This document shows, piece after piece, positions 17,159 to 26,145 of a DNA stretch of 43,853 nucleotides. Position numbers and translations under genes: made by a program. Source of the stretch: Caulobacteraceae bacterium. GTDB lineage: Bacteria; Pseudomonadota; Alphaproteobacteria; Caulobacterales; Caulobacteraceae. Location: assembly GCA_031291645.1 (NCBI GenBank), contig JARLIQ010000108.1:1-43853 (forward strand), given 5' to 3'. The first letter of the stretch is position 1, and each line of letters begins with the position of its first letter. Under the pieces are notes generated by a model. The model was given only the letters and a program-made list of their open reading frames with translations, was not told where the DNA came from and searched no databases.

Positions 17159-18787
17159 TCAGTGGCGGAACACCCGCACCCCGGTGAAGGCCATGGCGAT
17201 GCCCGCCGCGTCGGCGGCGGCGATGACCTCGTCGTCGCGGATCGAGCCGCCGGGCTGGATCACCGCCGTGGCGCCGGCCTCGACCGCCTGGATCAGGCCG
17301 TCGGCGAAGGGGAAGAAGGCGTCGGAGGCGCAGGCCGAGCCCTTGGCCAGGGATTGCGGCAGGCCCGCCGCCTCGGCCGCTTCCGCCGCGCGTACCGCCG
17401 CGATGCGGGCGGAATCGCGCCGGTTCATCTGGCCCGCGCCGATGCCGGCGGTCTGGCCGTCCTTGGCGTAGACCACGGCGTTGGACTTGGTGTGTTTGGC
17501 CACGGTGAAGGCGAACAGCATGTCCTCGACCTCGCGCGGGGTCGGCGCCCGCCGGGTGACGATCTTGAGGTCGGCCGCGGTGATCCGGGCGGTGTCGCGC
17601 GACTGCACCAGGAAGCCGCCGGCGACCGAGCGGAAGGTCTCGCCTGGCGCCAGCGGGTCGGGCAGGCCGCCGGTGACCAGCAGGCGCAGGTTCTTCTTCT
17701 TGGCGAAGACGGCGATGGCGTCCTCGTCGGCCTCGGGCGCGATCACCACCTCGGTGAAGATCTTGGCGATCTCCTCGGCCGCGGCGCGGTCCAGCCGGCG
17801 GTTCAGCGCCACGATGCCGCCGAAGGCCGACACCGGGTCGCACTCCAGCGCCCGCAGGTAGGCCGCCTTCAGGTCGCTCCCCAGCGCCACGCCGCACGGG
17901 TTGGCGTGCTTGATGATGGCCACGGCCGCGCCGGCCCGGGGGTCGAACTCGGCGACCAGTTCGAAGGCCGCGTCGGTGTCGGCGATGTTGTTGTAGCTCA
18001 GCTCCTTGCCCTGGAGCTGGCGGGCCGTGGCGACGCCGGCCCGGGGATGGGAGAAGGCGTAGAAGGCCGCCTTCTGGTGCGGGTTCTCGCCATAGCGCAT
18101 GGTCTGGACCAGCGCGCCGGCGATGGCCTTGCGCGGCGGGGCCTCCTCGCCGACCTGGCCGGCGAACCAGGCCGAGATGGCCGCGTCATAGGCCGCCGTG
18201 CGGGCGAAGGCGCGGGCCGCCAGCCTCTGGCGCAGGGCCAGCGTGGTCGCCCCGTCCTCGTTCAGCGCGGCCAGGACGTCGTTCAGGTCGGACGGATTGG
18301 TCGCCACCGCGACATAGGCGTGGTTCTTGGCCGCCGAGCGGATCATCGCCGGCCCGCCGATGTCGATGTTCTCGACGCAGGTCGCGAAGTCCCCGCCGCC
18401 GGCCACCGCGTCCTCGAACGGATAGAGGCTGACGTACAGCAGGTCGATGCCGCCGATGCCGTGCCTGTCCATCGCCTCGGCGTGCTCGGGCGCGGCGCGC
18501 ACGCCCAGCAGCCCGCCGTGCACCACGGGGTGCAGGGTCTTGACCCGGCCGTCCATCATCTCGGGAAAGCCGGTCAGCTCGGCGACGTCCTTGACCGGCA
18601 GGCCGGCGGCGGCGATCGCCGCGCGGGTGCCGCCGGTGGAGACCAGCTCGACCCCCAGCTCGACCAGGGCGGCGGCGGCCTCGACGAGGCCGGTCTTGTC
18701 ATAGACCGAGATCAGAGCGCGCTTGATCGGGGCGCGGTCGGGAGCGGGCGGGAAGGGTGGGGCGACGTTGGCCAAGGCGGTCTCCAT
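17159..18787 (-). CDS. purH: Bifunctional AICAR transformylase / IMP cyclohydrolase
   Basis: PurH performs the last two steps of IMP synthesis: formyl transfer from 10-formyl-THF to AICAR, then ring closure. The N-terminal cyclohydrolase domain (about 20-150) shows STGGTRAAI and [15 protein letters not shown]. The transformylase domain has the Lys-His pair in IIKHANPCG (K293, H294) and [14 protein letters not shown]. The 542 residues are the usual length. The ATG is at 18787. Fourteen bases upstream lies a ZTP-type riboswitch, which senses the AICAR-derived alarmone, so the enzyme should rise when folate is short. It is the last gene of the leftward group after the VOC gene. Confidence 0.97.
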   Translation of the reverse strand: METALANVAPPFPPAPDRAPIKRALISVYDKTGLVEAAAALVELGVELVSTGGTRAAIAAAGLPVKDVAELTGFPEMMDGRVKTLHPVVHGGLLGVRAAPEHAEAMDRHGIGGIDLLYVSLYPFEDAVAGGGDFATCVENIDIGGPAMIRSAAKNHAYVAVATNPSDLNDVLAALNEDGATTLALRQRLAARAFARTAAYDAAISAWFAGQVGEEAPPRKAIAGALVQTMRYGENPHQKAAFYAFSHPRAGVATARQLQGKELSYNNIADTDAAFELVAEFDPRAGAAVAIIKHANPCGVALGSDLKAAYLRALECDPVSAFGGIVALNRRLDRAAAEEIAKIFTEVVIAPEADEDAIAVFAKKKNLRLLVTGGLPDPLAPGETFRSVAGGFLVQSRDTARITAADLKIVTRRAPTPREVEDMLFAFTVAKHTKSNAVVYAKDGQTAGIGAGQMNRRDSARIAAVRAAEAAEAAGLPQSLAKGSACASDAFFPFADGLIQAVEAGATAVIQPGGSIRDDEVIAAADAAGIAMAFTGVRVFRH

Positions 18788-18800
18788 GGGTTTGAAGAAC

Positions 18801-18870
18801 AGGCCCAGGCGAGCGGCTCAAGAAACCTCACGCTCCCCGGTGGTCGCCCACCTTCATCGCCAGTCACGCA
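18801..18870 (-). promoter_or_regulatory. ZTP (pfl) riboswitch upstream of purH
   Basis: On the minus strand the leader reads CGTGACTGGCG (18868-18858), then GGTGG and CCACC forming a short stem, then GGGGAGCGTGAGG, and ends with CCGCTCGCCTGGGC just before purH. These are the conserved blocks of the pfl motif: the YUGRCG segment, the GUGG/CCAC hairpin, GGG, and the CCG-CUGGGC 3' pseudoknot part. ZTP riboswitches turn genes on when ZTP/ZMP builds up under 10-formyl-THF shortage, and purH is a known target. The aptamer ends 13 bases before the ATG, so control of translation is likely. No clear terminator hairpin with T run was seen. Confidence 0.88.
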
Positions 18871-18880
18871 AGGCAGGGCC

Positions 18881-18909
18881 GCGATAGGCCGGCCCGCGGC
18901 GGGTGTCAA
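18881..18909 (-). promoter_or_regulatory. Likely purH promoter
   Basis: On the minus strand TTGACA (18909-18904) is followed after 17 bases by TATCGC (18886-18881). The -35 is perfect and the -10 is weak. A start about 7 bases downstream would begin the transcript at about 18874, just before the riboswitch aptamer, which supports the assignment. Confidence 0.5.
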
Positions 18910-18923
18910 CCGGACGGGAGCGC

Positions 18924-19355
18924 CTATGCGCCGGCCTTGCGGACGCCCAGGTCGGTGAACGGCCGCAACAGGTAGCCGTTGGGGTCTGCGACGACGAACT
19001 GGCGATTGCCCAGCTCGACCTCGCCCTGCCGATACCAGCGCTCCTCCAGATCGATCAGGACGGTCAGACCCGCCGCCTCGACGGCGGCCCGGAGCGCATC
19101 GACGTCGCCGACCCTGATCTGCAGGTTCACGCCCCGGCCGAACGGATATTCGAGCGCGGCCGTGCGAAAACGCCGTCCGGGCCCTGCGGCCTGTTCGAGC
19201 ATCAGGTGCGCGCCGTCGCGGACGAGGTAGGCGAAGCCCTCCTCAAGGCGCTCCGCCGCGACGGTGAAGCCCATGACGTCCCGGTAGAAGGCCAACGAGG
19301 CCTCGAGGTCGGCGACATCAAGCTCGGGCACGATGGCGGGGGGCGCGGCGCGCAT
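18924..19355 (-). CDS. VOC superfamily protein (glyoxalase/bleomycin resistance-like)
   Basis: The 143-residue product has the two-repeat VOC fold: a first half with LDVADLEASLAFYRDVMGFTV, and a second ending GNRQFVVADPNGYLLRPF. The closing pattern is like that of bleomycin-binding and related small proteins. VOC members may be dioxygenases, isomerases or drug-binding proteins, and the exact role is not clear. It lies 15 bases after the SDR gene on the same strand, so the two are probably one transcript. The purH riboswitch region begins about 50 bases further on. Confidence 0.85.
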   Translation of the reverse strand: MRAAPPAIVPELDVADLEASLAFYRDVMGFTVAAERLEEGFAYLVRDGAHLMLEQAAGPGRRFRTAALEYPFGRGVNLQIRVGDVDALRAAVEAAGLTVLIDLEERWYRQGEVELGNRQFVVADPNGYLLRPFTDLGVRKAGA

Positions 19356-19370
19356 GAGGCGGCCCGCGCC

Positions 19371-20174
19371 CTAGGTCGCCGGGCTCTGCATGTTGCGCAC
19401 CATCTTCAGCAGCGTCGTGCGCGGCAGGAATCGGGTCAGCCACGCCGTGCGGGCGTTGCCCTTGCCGGTGATCACCACCCGCCTGTTGCGCTGGAAGCCC
19501 TCGTAGCCGGCCTCGGCGACGGGCATCGAGCCCATCACGACCGTGGTCTGGCCCAGCCGCGTCGCGCCGGTGCCGGCCCGGTCGCGGAACCGGCTCTGGG
19601 TGGCGCCGGGGCAGAGGCAGCTGACGTGGACGCCGGTCCCGCGCGCCTCTTCCCAGAGCGCTTCGGAGAAGGACAGCACGAAGGCCTTGGACGCATAGTA
19701 GACCGCCATCAGCGGCCCCGGCGCGAAGGCGGCCAGCGAGGCCACGTTCAGCACCCCGCCGCGCTTGCGCGCCAGCATGCCGGGCCAGTAGATGTGGGTG
19801 AGCTCCACGAGCGCCCGGTCGTTCAGGTCGACCATGCCGAGCTGGTTTTCGAGATCCGAGCCGGCGAAGGCGCCGGCCGCGCCGAAGCCGGCGTTGTTGA
19901 CCAGCACGTCCACCGTCAGCCCCTGGGCGGCGACGGCCTCGGCCAGCTGTGCGCCGGCGCCCGGCGCGGCCAGGTCGGCGGCGAACACGCTGGTCTTGAC
20001 GCCGAAGGACGAGGCCAGCCGATCGGCGACGGCTCGCAGGGCCGGCTCGCCGCGCGCGGTGAGGATCAGATCATAGCCGCCCCTGGCGAAGCATTCGGCC
20101 AGATCCGCGCCAATGCCCGTGGACGCGCCCGTCACCAGCGCCGTCTGGCCCTCGCCCGGCTTGTGCTTCGCCAT
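19371..20174 (-). CDS. Short-chain dehydrogenase/reductase (DltE-like)
   Basis: The 267-residue SDR has TGASTGIG at the coenzyme loop, LVNNAGFG, VASLAAFAPG and the catalytic YYASKAFV, followed by LCPGATQS. The TAR pattern after the second strand suggests NADP(H). The ribosome site is strong (AAGGGGGGAG before the ATG at 20174). The C-terminal RFLPRTTLLKMVRNMQ is typical of the SDR group often annotated as DltE-like or fatty-acyl reductase-like; the substrate is unknown. It precedes the VOC gene and follows the TonB receptor on the same strand after a 90-base gap. Confidence 0.87.
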   Translation of the reverse strand: MAKHKPGEGQTALVTGASTGIGADLAECFARGGYDLILTARGEPALRAVADRLASSFGVKTSVFAADLAAPGAGAQLAEAVAAQGLTVDVLVNNAGFGAAGAFAGSDLENQLGMVDLNDRALVELTHIYWPGMLARKRGGVLNVASLAAFAPGPLMAVYYASKAFVLSFSEALWEEARGTGVHVSCLCPGATQSRFRDRAGTGATRLGQTTVVMGSMPVAEAGYEGFQRNRRVVITGKGNARTAWLTRFLPRTTLLKMVRNMQSPAT

Positions 20175-20264
20175 GATCGCTCCCCCCTTGGCTCCCGGGG
20201 CCAGCCTGACAGCTTTATCGCCCGGCGTCGAACGGGCGGTTGGGGCTTGCGCGCCGGCGCGGGC

Positions 20265-22424
20265 CTATTGGGCGTAGCCGAAATCGCCCGTCTTCGACTT
20301 CGCTGGCCCACCGAACGCATAGACCAGGCCGAGAGAGGCGATCCGGCCGACCTGATAGCGCTGATAGGTGTCGCGCAGCAGCGGCGTGGTCTCGAACCGG
20401 CGCAGCTTCTGGCCGTCCAGCGCGTCCGAGACCGTCAGCACCACGGCCAGGTCCGGCCGAAGCTGATGCTTGACGCCCAGGTTGACCAGGTTGATCGCCG
20501 CCACATAGCCCTGCGGCGTCAGCCGCCGGTCGGTGCGGGAGAACGAGGCCTGCAACGTGTCCCGCGTCGTCGGCCGATACTCCAGGCTGGCTTTCAGATT
20601 GAGCCCGGTGGTCGACTTCAGCGCCGGCGCGCCCGACACGGTCACGCCCAGGGCGGCCGCATCGATCTGGGTGTAGAAGGCGGCCCCGCTGAGGCTGTAG
20701 CTGAGGCGGCGCAGGAGTTTGCCGCTGGCGTTGAACTCCAGGCCGGCCGACTGGCTTTTCGGCAGATTGGCCTTGGTCAGTAGCACCACCCCGCCGCCCA
20801 GCGGCTGGACCACGTCGGTCACCGCATTGCGGTCGATCCGCCAGTAGGCCGTCGCGCCATAGGTCAGGACGGCGTGGCTGGACAGGTAGCCCAGCTCGGC
20901 CGACCAGGTGTCCTGGGGCGCCAGGCCGGGGGCGCCGGCCCGCAGGTTGTAGCTGTCCTGGTGGTCGACGAAGGGGTTCAGCGCCTCCGGATCGGGCCGG
21001 GTCACGCGCCGGCCGAGGTTCAGGGACACCTTGTCGCTGTCGCCCAGCGCCCGCTCGAGCCGCAGGCTGGGGTAGAGGCCGGCGTCGCTGCGATGGCCCG
21101 GCGTCCGGCCGGCGACCAGCAGCCAGGAGGCGCGGGCCGCCTCCGCCCGCAGCCCCGCGTCCAGGGTCCAGCGGCCAACCGGTGTGCGATAGTCGCCATA
21201 GAGCGCATGGACGCTCTGGCGATAGCGGAAATCGTTGGTCACGTTCGGGTCGATCGTGGCCGCGCCGGACGCCGGGTCGATGTCGTGGCCCAGGTCGTCG
21301 AACCGGTTGTCGTCGGCCTCCAGGTCGTAGCCGAGCTTCAGTTCGGCCTTGCCCGCCATCGGCCGGTCGTAGTCCAGGCTGAACTCGGTCTTGGCCAGGT
21401 CCATGTTCAGATAGAGGTCGTCGAAGCTGGGCGGGGCGGCCGGCAGGGCGCTGGTGTTTGCGTAGGCGTAGTTTTCATGCTCCGCCGTGGTGCTGTGCTG
21501 CAGCGTCAAGGTCAGGGTCTCGTCCGGCCGCCAGAGCCGCTGGACGAAATGGGCCTGCTCGCTGGCGTCGACGTGACGCTCGTGGCCGTCGCTGTGGCGG
21601 GCGGTGTCGTTGTCGATCGGCTGGCCCGGCGGGCCGCCGAGGTCGTGCTGGTCGAAATAGCGATGGCCGCTCAGGTCCAGGACGTTGAAGCTCGCGCCGA
21701 ACGACTGGCGCTCGTTCAGCTGGTCCTCCAGGCCGCCGCTCAGGGTCGGCGTCAGCCGATGGAAATGCTCGTCGATCGTCTCCCGGGTCCGGGTGGGGGC
21801 GCCGGAGACCGGATCGGTCTCGACCCGGTCGGACGTGCTCAGCCGGTCGCGCACGTCGTGGCGCAGGCCGACGCCGCCCGTCAGGCTGAGCCCGCCGGCG
21901 TTGTAGCTGGCGTCGACGCCCAGGTTGGCGCGGCCGTATTCGCCGCCGCTCAGCCGCGCCGAGCCGGAAAGGCCCGACGCGCGCCGCCGCTTGGTGACGA
22001 TGTTGATCACCCCGGCCGAGCCCGACGCCTTGTACTGGGCCGGCGGGTCGGTCATCACCTCGATCCGTTCGATCTCGCTGGCCGGGTACTGCAGCAGGGC
22101 AAGGCCCGCCGACGGGCCGGAGAACCGGGCCGAGGGCTTGCCGTCGACCAGTATGGTCACGTTCGGGTCGCCGCGCAGCGTCACATTGCCGTCGGCGTCC
22201 ACATCGACCGACGGGACCTCGTCCAACACGTCCGCGGCCGAGCCGGTCGCGGCCTGCAGGTCGCCGGAGACGACGTAGGTCTTCCGGTCGATCAGCACCT
22301 GGGACTTGGGCTTCTGGGCGGTGACCACCACCCCTTCGACCGTGGCGTCGGCCGGTGTCTGGGCCAGGGCCGGCGGCGCCGCCGCCATCACGATCAGCAC
22401 GATCGGGAACGCTGAGGAATTCAT
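20265..22424 (-). CDS. TonB-dependent outer membrane receptor
   Basis: The ATG at 22424 gives a signal peptide (SSAFPIVLIVMAAAPPALAQ) after a GC-rich ribosome site. A plug domain follows (VLDEVPSVDVDADGNVTLRG, VTILVDGKPSARFSG, IERIEVMTDPPAQYKASG, AGVINIVTKRRR), then a barrel of about 550 residues rich in alternating strands. At 719 residues it is intact. The overall form matches the outer membrane beta-barrel family 3 group of TonB-dependent proteins, common in Caulobacteraceae for taking up sugars, siderophores or other large nutrients. The ligand cannot be told. The last 15 residues (FGGPAKSKTGDFGYAQ region) extend past the usual terminal aromatic strand, which is unusual. Confidence 0.9.
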   Translation of the reverse strand: MNSSAFPIVLIVMAAAPPALAQTPADATVEGVVVTAQKPKSQVLIDRKTYVVSGDLQAATGSAADVLDEVPSVDVDADGNVTLRGDPNVTILVDGKPSARFSGPSAGLALLQYPASEIERIEVMTDPPAQYKASGSAGVINIVTKRRRASGLSGSARLSGGEYGRANLGVDASYNAGGLSLTGGVGLRHDVRDRLSTSDRVETDPVSGAPTRTRETIDEHFHRLTPTLSGGLEDQLNERQSFGASFNVLDLSGHRYFDQHDLGGPPGQPIDNDTARHSDGHERHVDASEQAHFVQRLWRPDETLTLTLQHSTTAEHENYAYANTSALPAAPPSFDDLYLNMDLAKTEFSLDYDRPMAGKAELKLGYDLEADDNRFDDLGHDIDPASGAATIDPNVTNDFRYRQSVHALYGDYRTPVGRWTLDAGLRAEAARASWLLVAGRTPGHRSDAGLYPSLRLERALGDSDKVSLNLGRRVTRPDPEALNPFVDHQDSYNLRAGAPGLAPQDTWSAELGYLSSHAVLTYGATAYWRIDRNAVTDVVQPLGGGVVLLTKANLPKSQSAGLEFNASGKLLRRLSYSLSGAAFYTQIDAAALGVTVSGAPALKSTTGLNLKASLEYRPTTRDTLQASFSRTDRRLTPQGYVAAINLVNLGVKHQLRPDLAVVLTVSDALDGQKLRRFETTPLLRDTYQRYQVGRIASLGLVYAFGGPAKSKTGDFGYAQ

Positions 22425-22527
22425 AGGCCCCCGCCCAAGCGGGTCCCACACGACCGCCCGAGCAGACCTTGCCATTCGTCCCTGACAGCCGCCTGACGGT
22501 GGCCGGGCCGTCCGCCCGCTTCCCCGC

Positions 22528-24255
22528 TCAGCCGGCCGGCTTCTCCGCCGCGGCCAGTTTCCAGCGCACGCGGCCGCCGCGGTCGGCGCGCAGGCGGCCG
22601 CGCAGGACCACCTGGGTCGAGCGCCTGGGCACGCCGTCCTCGAACACCACCGAGGGTTCGACGGCGACCTCGGCGGCGTCGTTGCGCAGCCACCAGCCGA
22701 CCTTGGACGCGCCCTTGAGCAGGACGCTGCGCTGGTCGCGGGCCAGGGAGGCGCGCACCTCGGGCGCTAGGTGGAAGCGGATAGCCACCGCGACCTGTTC
22801 GGCCAGGGCCTCGTCGCCGGGCACGAAGCGGTCTTCGCCGCGCAGCTCGTCGGTCTCCTTGTCGAGGAACAGCCGGCGCTCGTGGGTCAGGCCGGTGCTC
22901 TCCAGCCAGCCGTCGTGGGCCATCTCGACCCAGACCCCGGTCTCGCTCTCGCGCCGCCGCGCCTCGACCTCGCGGGCGCCGCCGACCAGTCGCGGGCCGT
23001 AGGCGAAGGCCAGAAGGCCGGTCAGGGGCGCGCCGGCCGCGCCCTCGCCCAGCTCGGCGGTCGAGCCGCCGGCGGCCAGGCGCGCGGCCTGGAAGTCCGC
23101 GGCGTCCGGGCCCCACTGGACGCCGGTGATCAGCCGGTCGCGGCCGCACACCACCTCGATCGCCAGCGGTTGGCCGCAGGCCGCGAGGCTCCAGGCGCCC
23201 CGGGCCGGGCGGCCGGCGTCGGCCATCACGTGCAGGCTGCGCCCGTCCAGCCGCTGGTAGCCGCCGTGGGGCGCCTCGCGGACCGGCTGGATGGTCAGGG
23301 CGTCCTCGTCGTCGTGCGCCCGCGCGGCCGAAACACGCCTGGCCGACGCCGCGCCGCCGCCCTGGAAGGCGGCCAGCCGGTTGTCCGGCAGGGTGAAGAA
23401 CCGCAAGGTCGCGGTCAGCCGGTCGATCGCCCGCGACAGGTTCTCCGGCGCCGGCCGGCCGCGCTGGACCAGGGCGTCGTCCAGGGCCAGCAGGTCGAAC
23501 AGCAGCTCCATCCCGGCCTGGGGCGAGCGCGAGGCGTGCACGCCGTCGGCCAGGACCGCCTTGGCCAGGGCCGCCGGCAGCCGGGCCAGCGCCGCCGACA
23601 TCAGCCGCTCGCCCGCCGGTCCCGACAGGGCCGCGCCGGCGGCGGCCACGATGGCCAGCCGCTCGGCCGCCCGCGACGGCTCGCGGGCCAGCTGCAGCAG
23701 CCGCCGGGCCTGGCGGGCCAGGCTCTCGGCCAAAAGCGCCGCCTCGGCGTCCGAGGCGACCGCGCCCAGCCGCCGCCCGGCGCCGGCCAGGGCCGCGACC
23801 CGCGGCTCCAGCGCCTCGCCGCTCCAGGCGAACGGGTTCCAGCGGCCGAACACCCGCCGCCATTCCAGCGCCAGCCGCAGGGCCGGGGCGTCGCCGGCCT
23901 CGCCCACCGCCATCAGGTCGCGCAGCCAGTCGAACCGGTGCAGGGCGAGCGCGAAGGCGCGCGAGGGGCTGGCGCGGCTCCAGGGATCGCCCTGCGGGCC
24001 GACCTCCAGCGTCTGGCCGGCCAGGGTGAAGGTCCCGTTCAGCAGGGCCTGGCCGGTCTCGGCGTCGGCGGGGCGCGCCTGGCGCGGCGCGGCCAGGAAG
24101 CCCCTCGGCCGCGGGCCGCCCAGCGACAGGCGGTGCAGGGGCGAGCCGACCCACTCCCCGGCCGCCTGGCGGGCGAGCGCCGCCGGCGCCGCGCCCAGCC
24201 AAAGCAGGGGCCCGGCCCGCGCGCGGACGAGGTTGACGCGTTCTGGATCGGCCAT
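22528..24255 (-). CDS. Heparinase II/III-like protein
   Basis: The 575-residue product matches the alpha/alpha-barrel plus beta-sheet family of heparinase II/III. The N-terminal half is helical and Ala/Leu-rich, with FDWLRDLMAVG and GRWNPFAWSGEALEPRV. The C-terminal part has HDGWLESTGLTHERRLFL and FRFHLAP-type AIRFHLAPEV strands. Classical members are secreted polysaccharide lyases, but no signal peptide is seen from the ATG at 24255. This is a feature of the Caulobacter-type members near rpe and purH, so the name says little of the substrate. The rpe stop lies 11 bases upstream, so the two are co-transcribed. A frame open further upstream runs inside rpe and is not used. Confidence 0.82.
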   Translation of the reverse strand: MADPERVNLVRARAGPLLWLGAAPAALARQAAGEWVGSPLHRLSLGGPRPRGFLAAPRQARPADAETGQALLNGTFTLAGQTLEVGPQGDPWSRASPSRAFALALHRFDWLRDLMAVGEAGDAPALRLALEWRRVFGRWNPFAWSGEALEPRVAALAGAGRRLGAVASDAEAALLAESLARQARRLLQLAREPSRAAERLAIVAAAGAALSGPAGERLMSAALARLPAALAKAVLADGVHASRSPQAGMELLFDLLALDDALVQRGRPAPENLSRAIDRLTATLRFFTLPDNRLAAFQGGGAASARRVSAARAHDDEDALTIQPVREAPHGGYQRLDGRSLHVMADAGRPARGAWSLAACGQPLAIEVVCGRDRLITGVQWGPDAADFQAARLAAGGSTAELGEGAAGAPLTGLLAFAYGPRLVGGAREVEARRRESETGVWVEMAHDGWLESTGLTHERRLFLDKETDELRGEDRFVPGDEALAEQVAVAIRFHLAPEVRASLARDQRSVLLKGASKVGWWLRNDAAEVAVEPSVVFEDGVPRRSTQVVLRGRLRADRGGRVRWKLAAAEKPAG

Positions 24256-24266
24256 GGCCGCCCGGC

Positions 24267-24932
24267 TCAGCCGCCCCTCAGGGCGCGGATGTTCTCTGCG
24301 TAGCGCTCCGGCCCGCCGCGGAAGACGGCCGTGCCGGCCACCAGGGCGGTGGCGCCGGCCGAGAGGCACAGGGGCGCGGTCTCGGGCGTCACCCCGCCGT
24401 CCACCTCCAGCGGGATGTCGCGGCCGGTGGCGTCGATCATCTCGCGCAGCCGCTCGATCTTCCTCAGCTGCGAGGTCATGAAGCTCTGGCCGCCGAAGCC
24501 GGGGTTGATCGACATGACCAGGATCAGGTCGACCTCGTCCATCATCCACTCGATGGTCTCGGGCAGGGTCGAGGGGTTGAACACCACCCCCGCCTTGGCT
24601 CCGATCTTGCGGATGTGCTTGAGCGAGCGGTTCAGGTGCGGCCCGGCCTCGGGATGGATCAGGATGTGGTCCGCGCCCGCCTCGCGGAAGGCGTCGAGGA
24701 AGGGGTCGACCGGGGCGATCATCAGGTGGACGTCGAACGGGATCGAGACGTGCGGCCGCAGGGCTTTGACCACGTCCGGGCCGATGGTGATGTTGGGCAC
24801 GAAGTGGCCGTCCATCACGTCGACGTGCAGCCAGTCGGCCCCCGCCGCCTCGATCGCGCGCGCCTCCTCGCCCAGCCGGGCGAAGTCGGAGGCGAGGATC
24901 GACGGGGCGATGATGGGGGCGCTGGCGGGCAT
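24267..24932 (-). CDS. rpe: Ribulose-phosphate 3-epimerase
   Basis: Rpe interconverts ribulose-5-phosphate and xylulose-5-phosphate in the pentose phosphate pathway. The 221-residue TIM barrel has IAPSILASDFARLGEE, the metal-binding HVDVMDGHFVPNITIG, DVHLMI, SINPGFGGQ and EVDGGV, all catalytic blocks intact. The ATG is at 24932. It leads the leftward rpe-heparinase-like pair. Confidence 0.97.
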   Translation of the reverse strand: MPASAPIIAPSILASDFARLGEEARAIEAAGADWLHVDVMDGHFVPNITIGPDVVKALRPHVSIPFDVHLMIAPVDPFLDAFREAGADHILIHPEAGPHLNRSLKHIRKIGAKAGVVFNPSTLPETIEWMMDEVDLILVMSINPGFGGQSFMTSQLRKIERLREMIDATGRDIPLEVDGGVTPETAPLCLSAGATALVAGTAVFRGGPERYAENIRALRGG

Positions 24933-25039
24933 GGGGCGGAGTTAGCCCGCGGCGGCGCTGCGGCGCAAGCCGGCGGGGTGTGGACGGGCGTGTACGGCGG
25001 CGCCGGCCTGTGAGCGGATTCGAAAGAGTGGGAGGCCGC

Positions 25040-25369
25040 TCAGCCCTTGGGCCGGGAGGCCTTTTCCTCCAGGCCCGAGCGACCTTCGCGCGCTTCCAGC
25101 CGGGCGGCGACCTCGTCCAGGCTGACGCCGGCGGCGGCCAGGACCACCAGCCAGTGGTAGATCAGGTCCGCGCTCTCGGCGGCCAGGGCGGCGGGATCGC
25201 CCTGCACGGCGGCGATCACCGTCTCGACCGCTTCCTCGCCCATCTTCTTGGCGGCCAGGGGCGCGCCGCCGGCCAGGAGCCTGGCGGTGTAGGAGGAGGC
25301 GGGGTCCGCGCCCTTGCGGGCCTCGATGGTCGCGGCCAGGCGGGCCAGGGTCTCGGCGAGGCGGCTCAT
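25040..25369 (-). CDS. hisE: Phosphoribosyl-ATP pyrophosphatase
   Basis: HisE hydrolyses phosphoribosyl-ATP to phosphoribosyl-AMP, the second step of histidine synthesis. The 109-residue helical protein shows [24 protein letters not shown] and [15 protein letters not shown], the metal-binding MazG-like pattern. It is the last gene of the his cluster, 11 bases after hisF. No hisI lies next to it, so that step is coded elsewhere. Confidence 0.95.
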   Translation of the reverse strand: MSRLAETLARLAATIEARKGADPASSYTARLLAGGAPLAAKKMGEEAVETVIAAVQGDPAALAAESADLIYHWLVVLAAAGVSLDEVAARLEAREGRSGLEEKASRPKG

Positions 25370-25380
25370 GGGCGCGTCCT

Positions 25381-26142
25381 TCAGGTCAGCCGCATCGGCA
25401 GGCCGGCGTCGGCCATGGCCCGCTTGGCCTCGCCGACGCTGATCTCGCCGAAGTGGAAGATGGAGGCGGCCAGGACCGCGTCGGCGCCGCCCTCCTTCAC
25501 CGCCGCCACCAGGTCGGCCGCATTGCCAGCCCCGCCCGAGGCGATCACCGGCACGCCCACGGCCGAGGTCACGGCCTTGAGCAGGGCGGTGTCGTAGCCG
25601 GTCTTGGCGCCGTCGCGGTCCATCGAGGTGAGCAGGATCTCGCCGGCCCCGCGCTCGACCGCGCCCACGGCCCAGCGCACCACGTCGATGCCAGTGCCCT
25701 TGCGCCCGCCATAGGTGAAGACCTCCCAGCCGCCTTCGGGGCGGGCGCGGGCGTCGATCGCCACCACTACGGCCTGGGAGCCGAAGGCGTCCGCGCAGCG
25801 GGTGATCAGCTCGGGGTCCTCGACCGCGGCGGTGTTGATCGAGGCCTTGTCGGCGCCGGCCCGCAGCAGGGCGCGGGCGTCCTCGACCTTGCGCACCCCG
25901 CCGCCCACGCCGACGGGCATGAAGCAGACCTCGGCCGTGCGGGCGACGACGTCCAGGATCGCGCCGCGGCCCTCGTGGCTGGCGGTGATGTCGAGGAACA
26001 TCAGCTCGTCCGCCCCGGCCGCGTCATAGGCCGAGGCCTGCTCGACCGGATCGCCGGCGTCGCGCAGGGAGACGAAGTTGACGCCCTTGACCACTCGGCC
26101 GTCCTTGACGTCCAGGCAGGGGATGACGCGGACCTTGAGCAC
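25381..26142 (-). CDS. hisF: Imidazole glycerol phosphate synthase, cyclase subunit
   Basis: HisF forms imidazole glycerol phosphate and AICAR using ammonia channelled from HisH. The 253-residue barrel has the catalytic aspartate in [31 protein letters not shown] and [14 protein letters not shown] with the second aspartate. The start is GTG at 26142, 3 bases after the hisA stop, and the product begins just where homology does. The AICAR made here feeds PurH, whose gene lies in this window. Confidence 0.97.
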   Translation of the reverse strand: MLKVRVIPCLDVKDGRVVKGVNFVSLRDAGDPVEQASAYDAAGADELMFLDITASHEGRGAILDVVARTAEVCFMPVGVGGGVRKVEDARALLRAGADKASINTAAVEDPELITRCADAFGSQAVVVAIDARARPEGGWEVFTYGGRKGTGIDVVRWAVGAVERGAGEILLTSMDRDGAKTGYDTALLKAVTSAVGVPVIASGGAGNAADLVAAVKEGGADAVLAASIFHFGEISVGEAKRAMADAGLPMRLT

Positions 26143-26145
26143 CGG

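Noticed and set aside
17162-18958. 598-codon open frame opposite purH
   Set aside because: Antisense shadow of purH, and it also crosses the riboswitch.
22771-24303. Long open frames opposite and out of frame with the heparinase-like gene
   Set aside because: Low-complexity Arg/Ala/Gly composition; no ribosome site; the chosen frame has family motifs.
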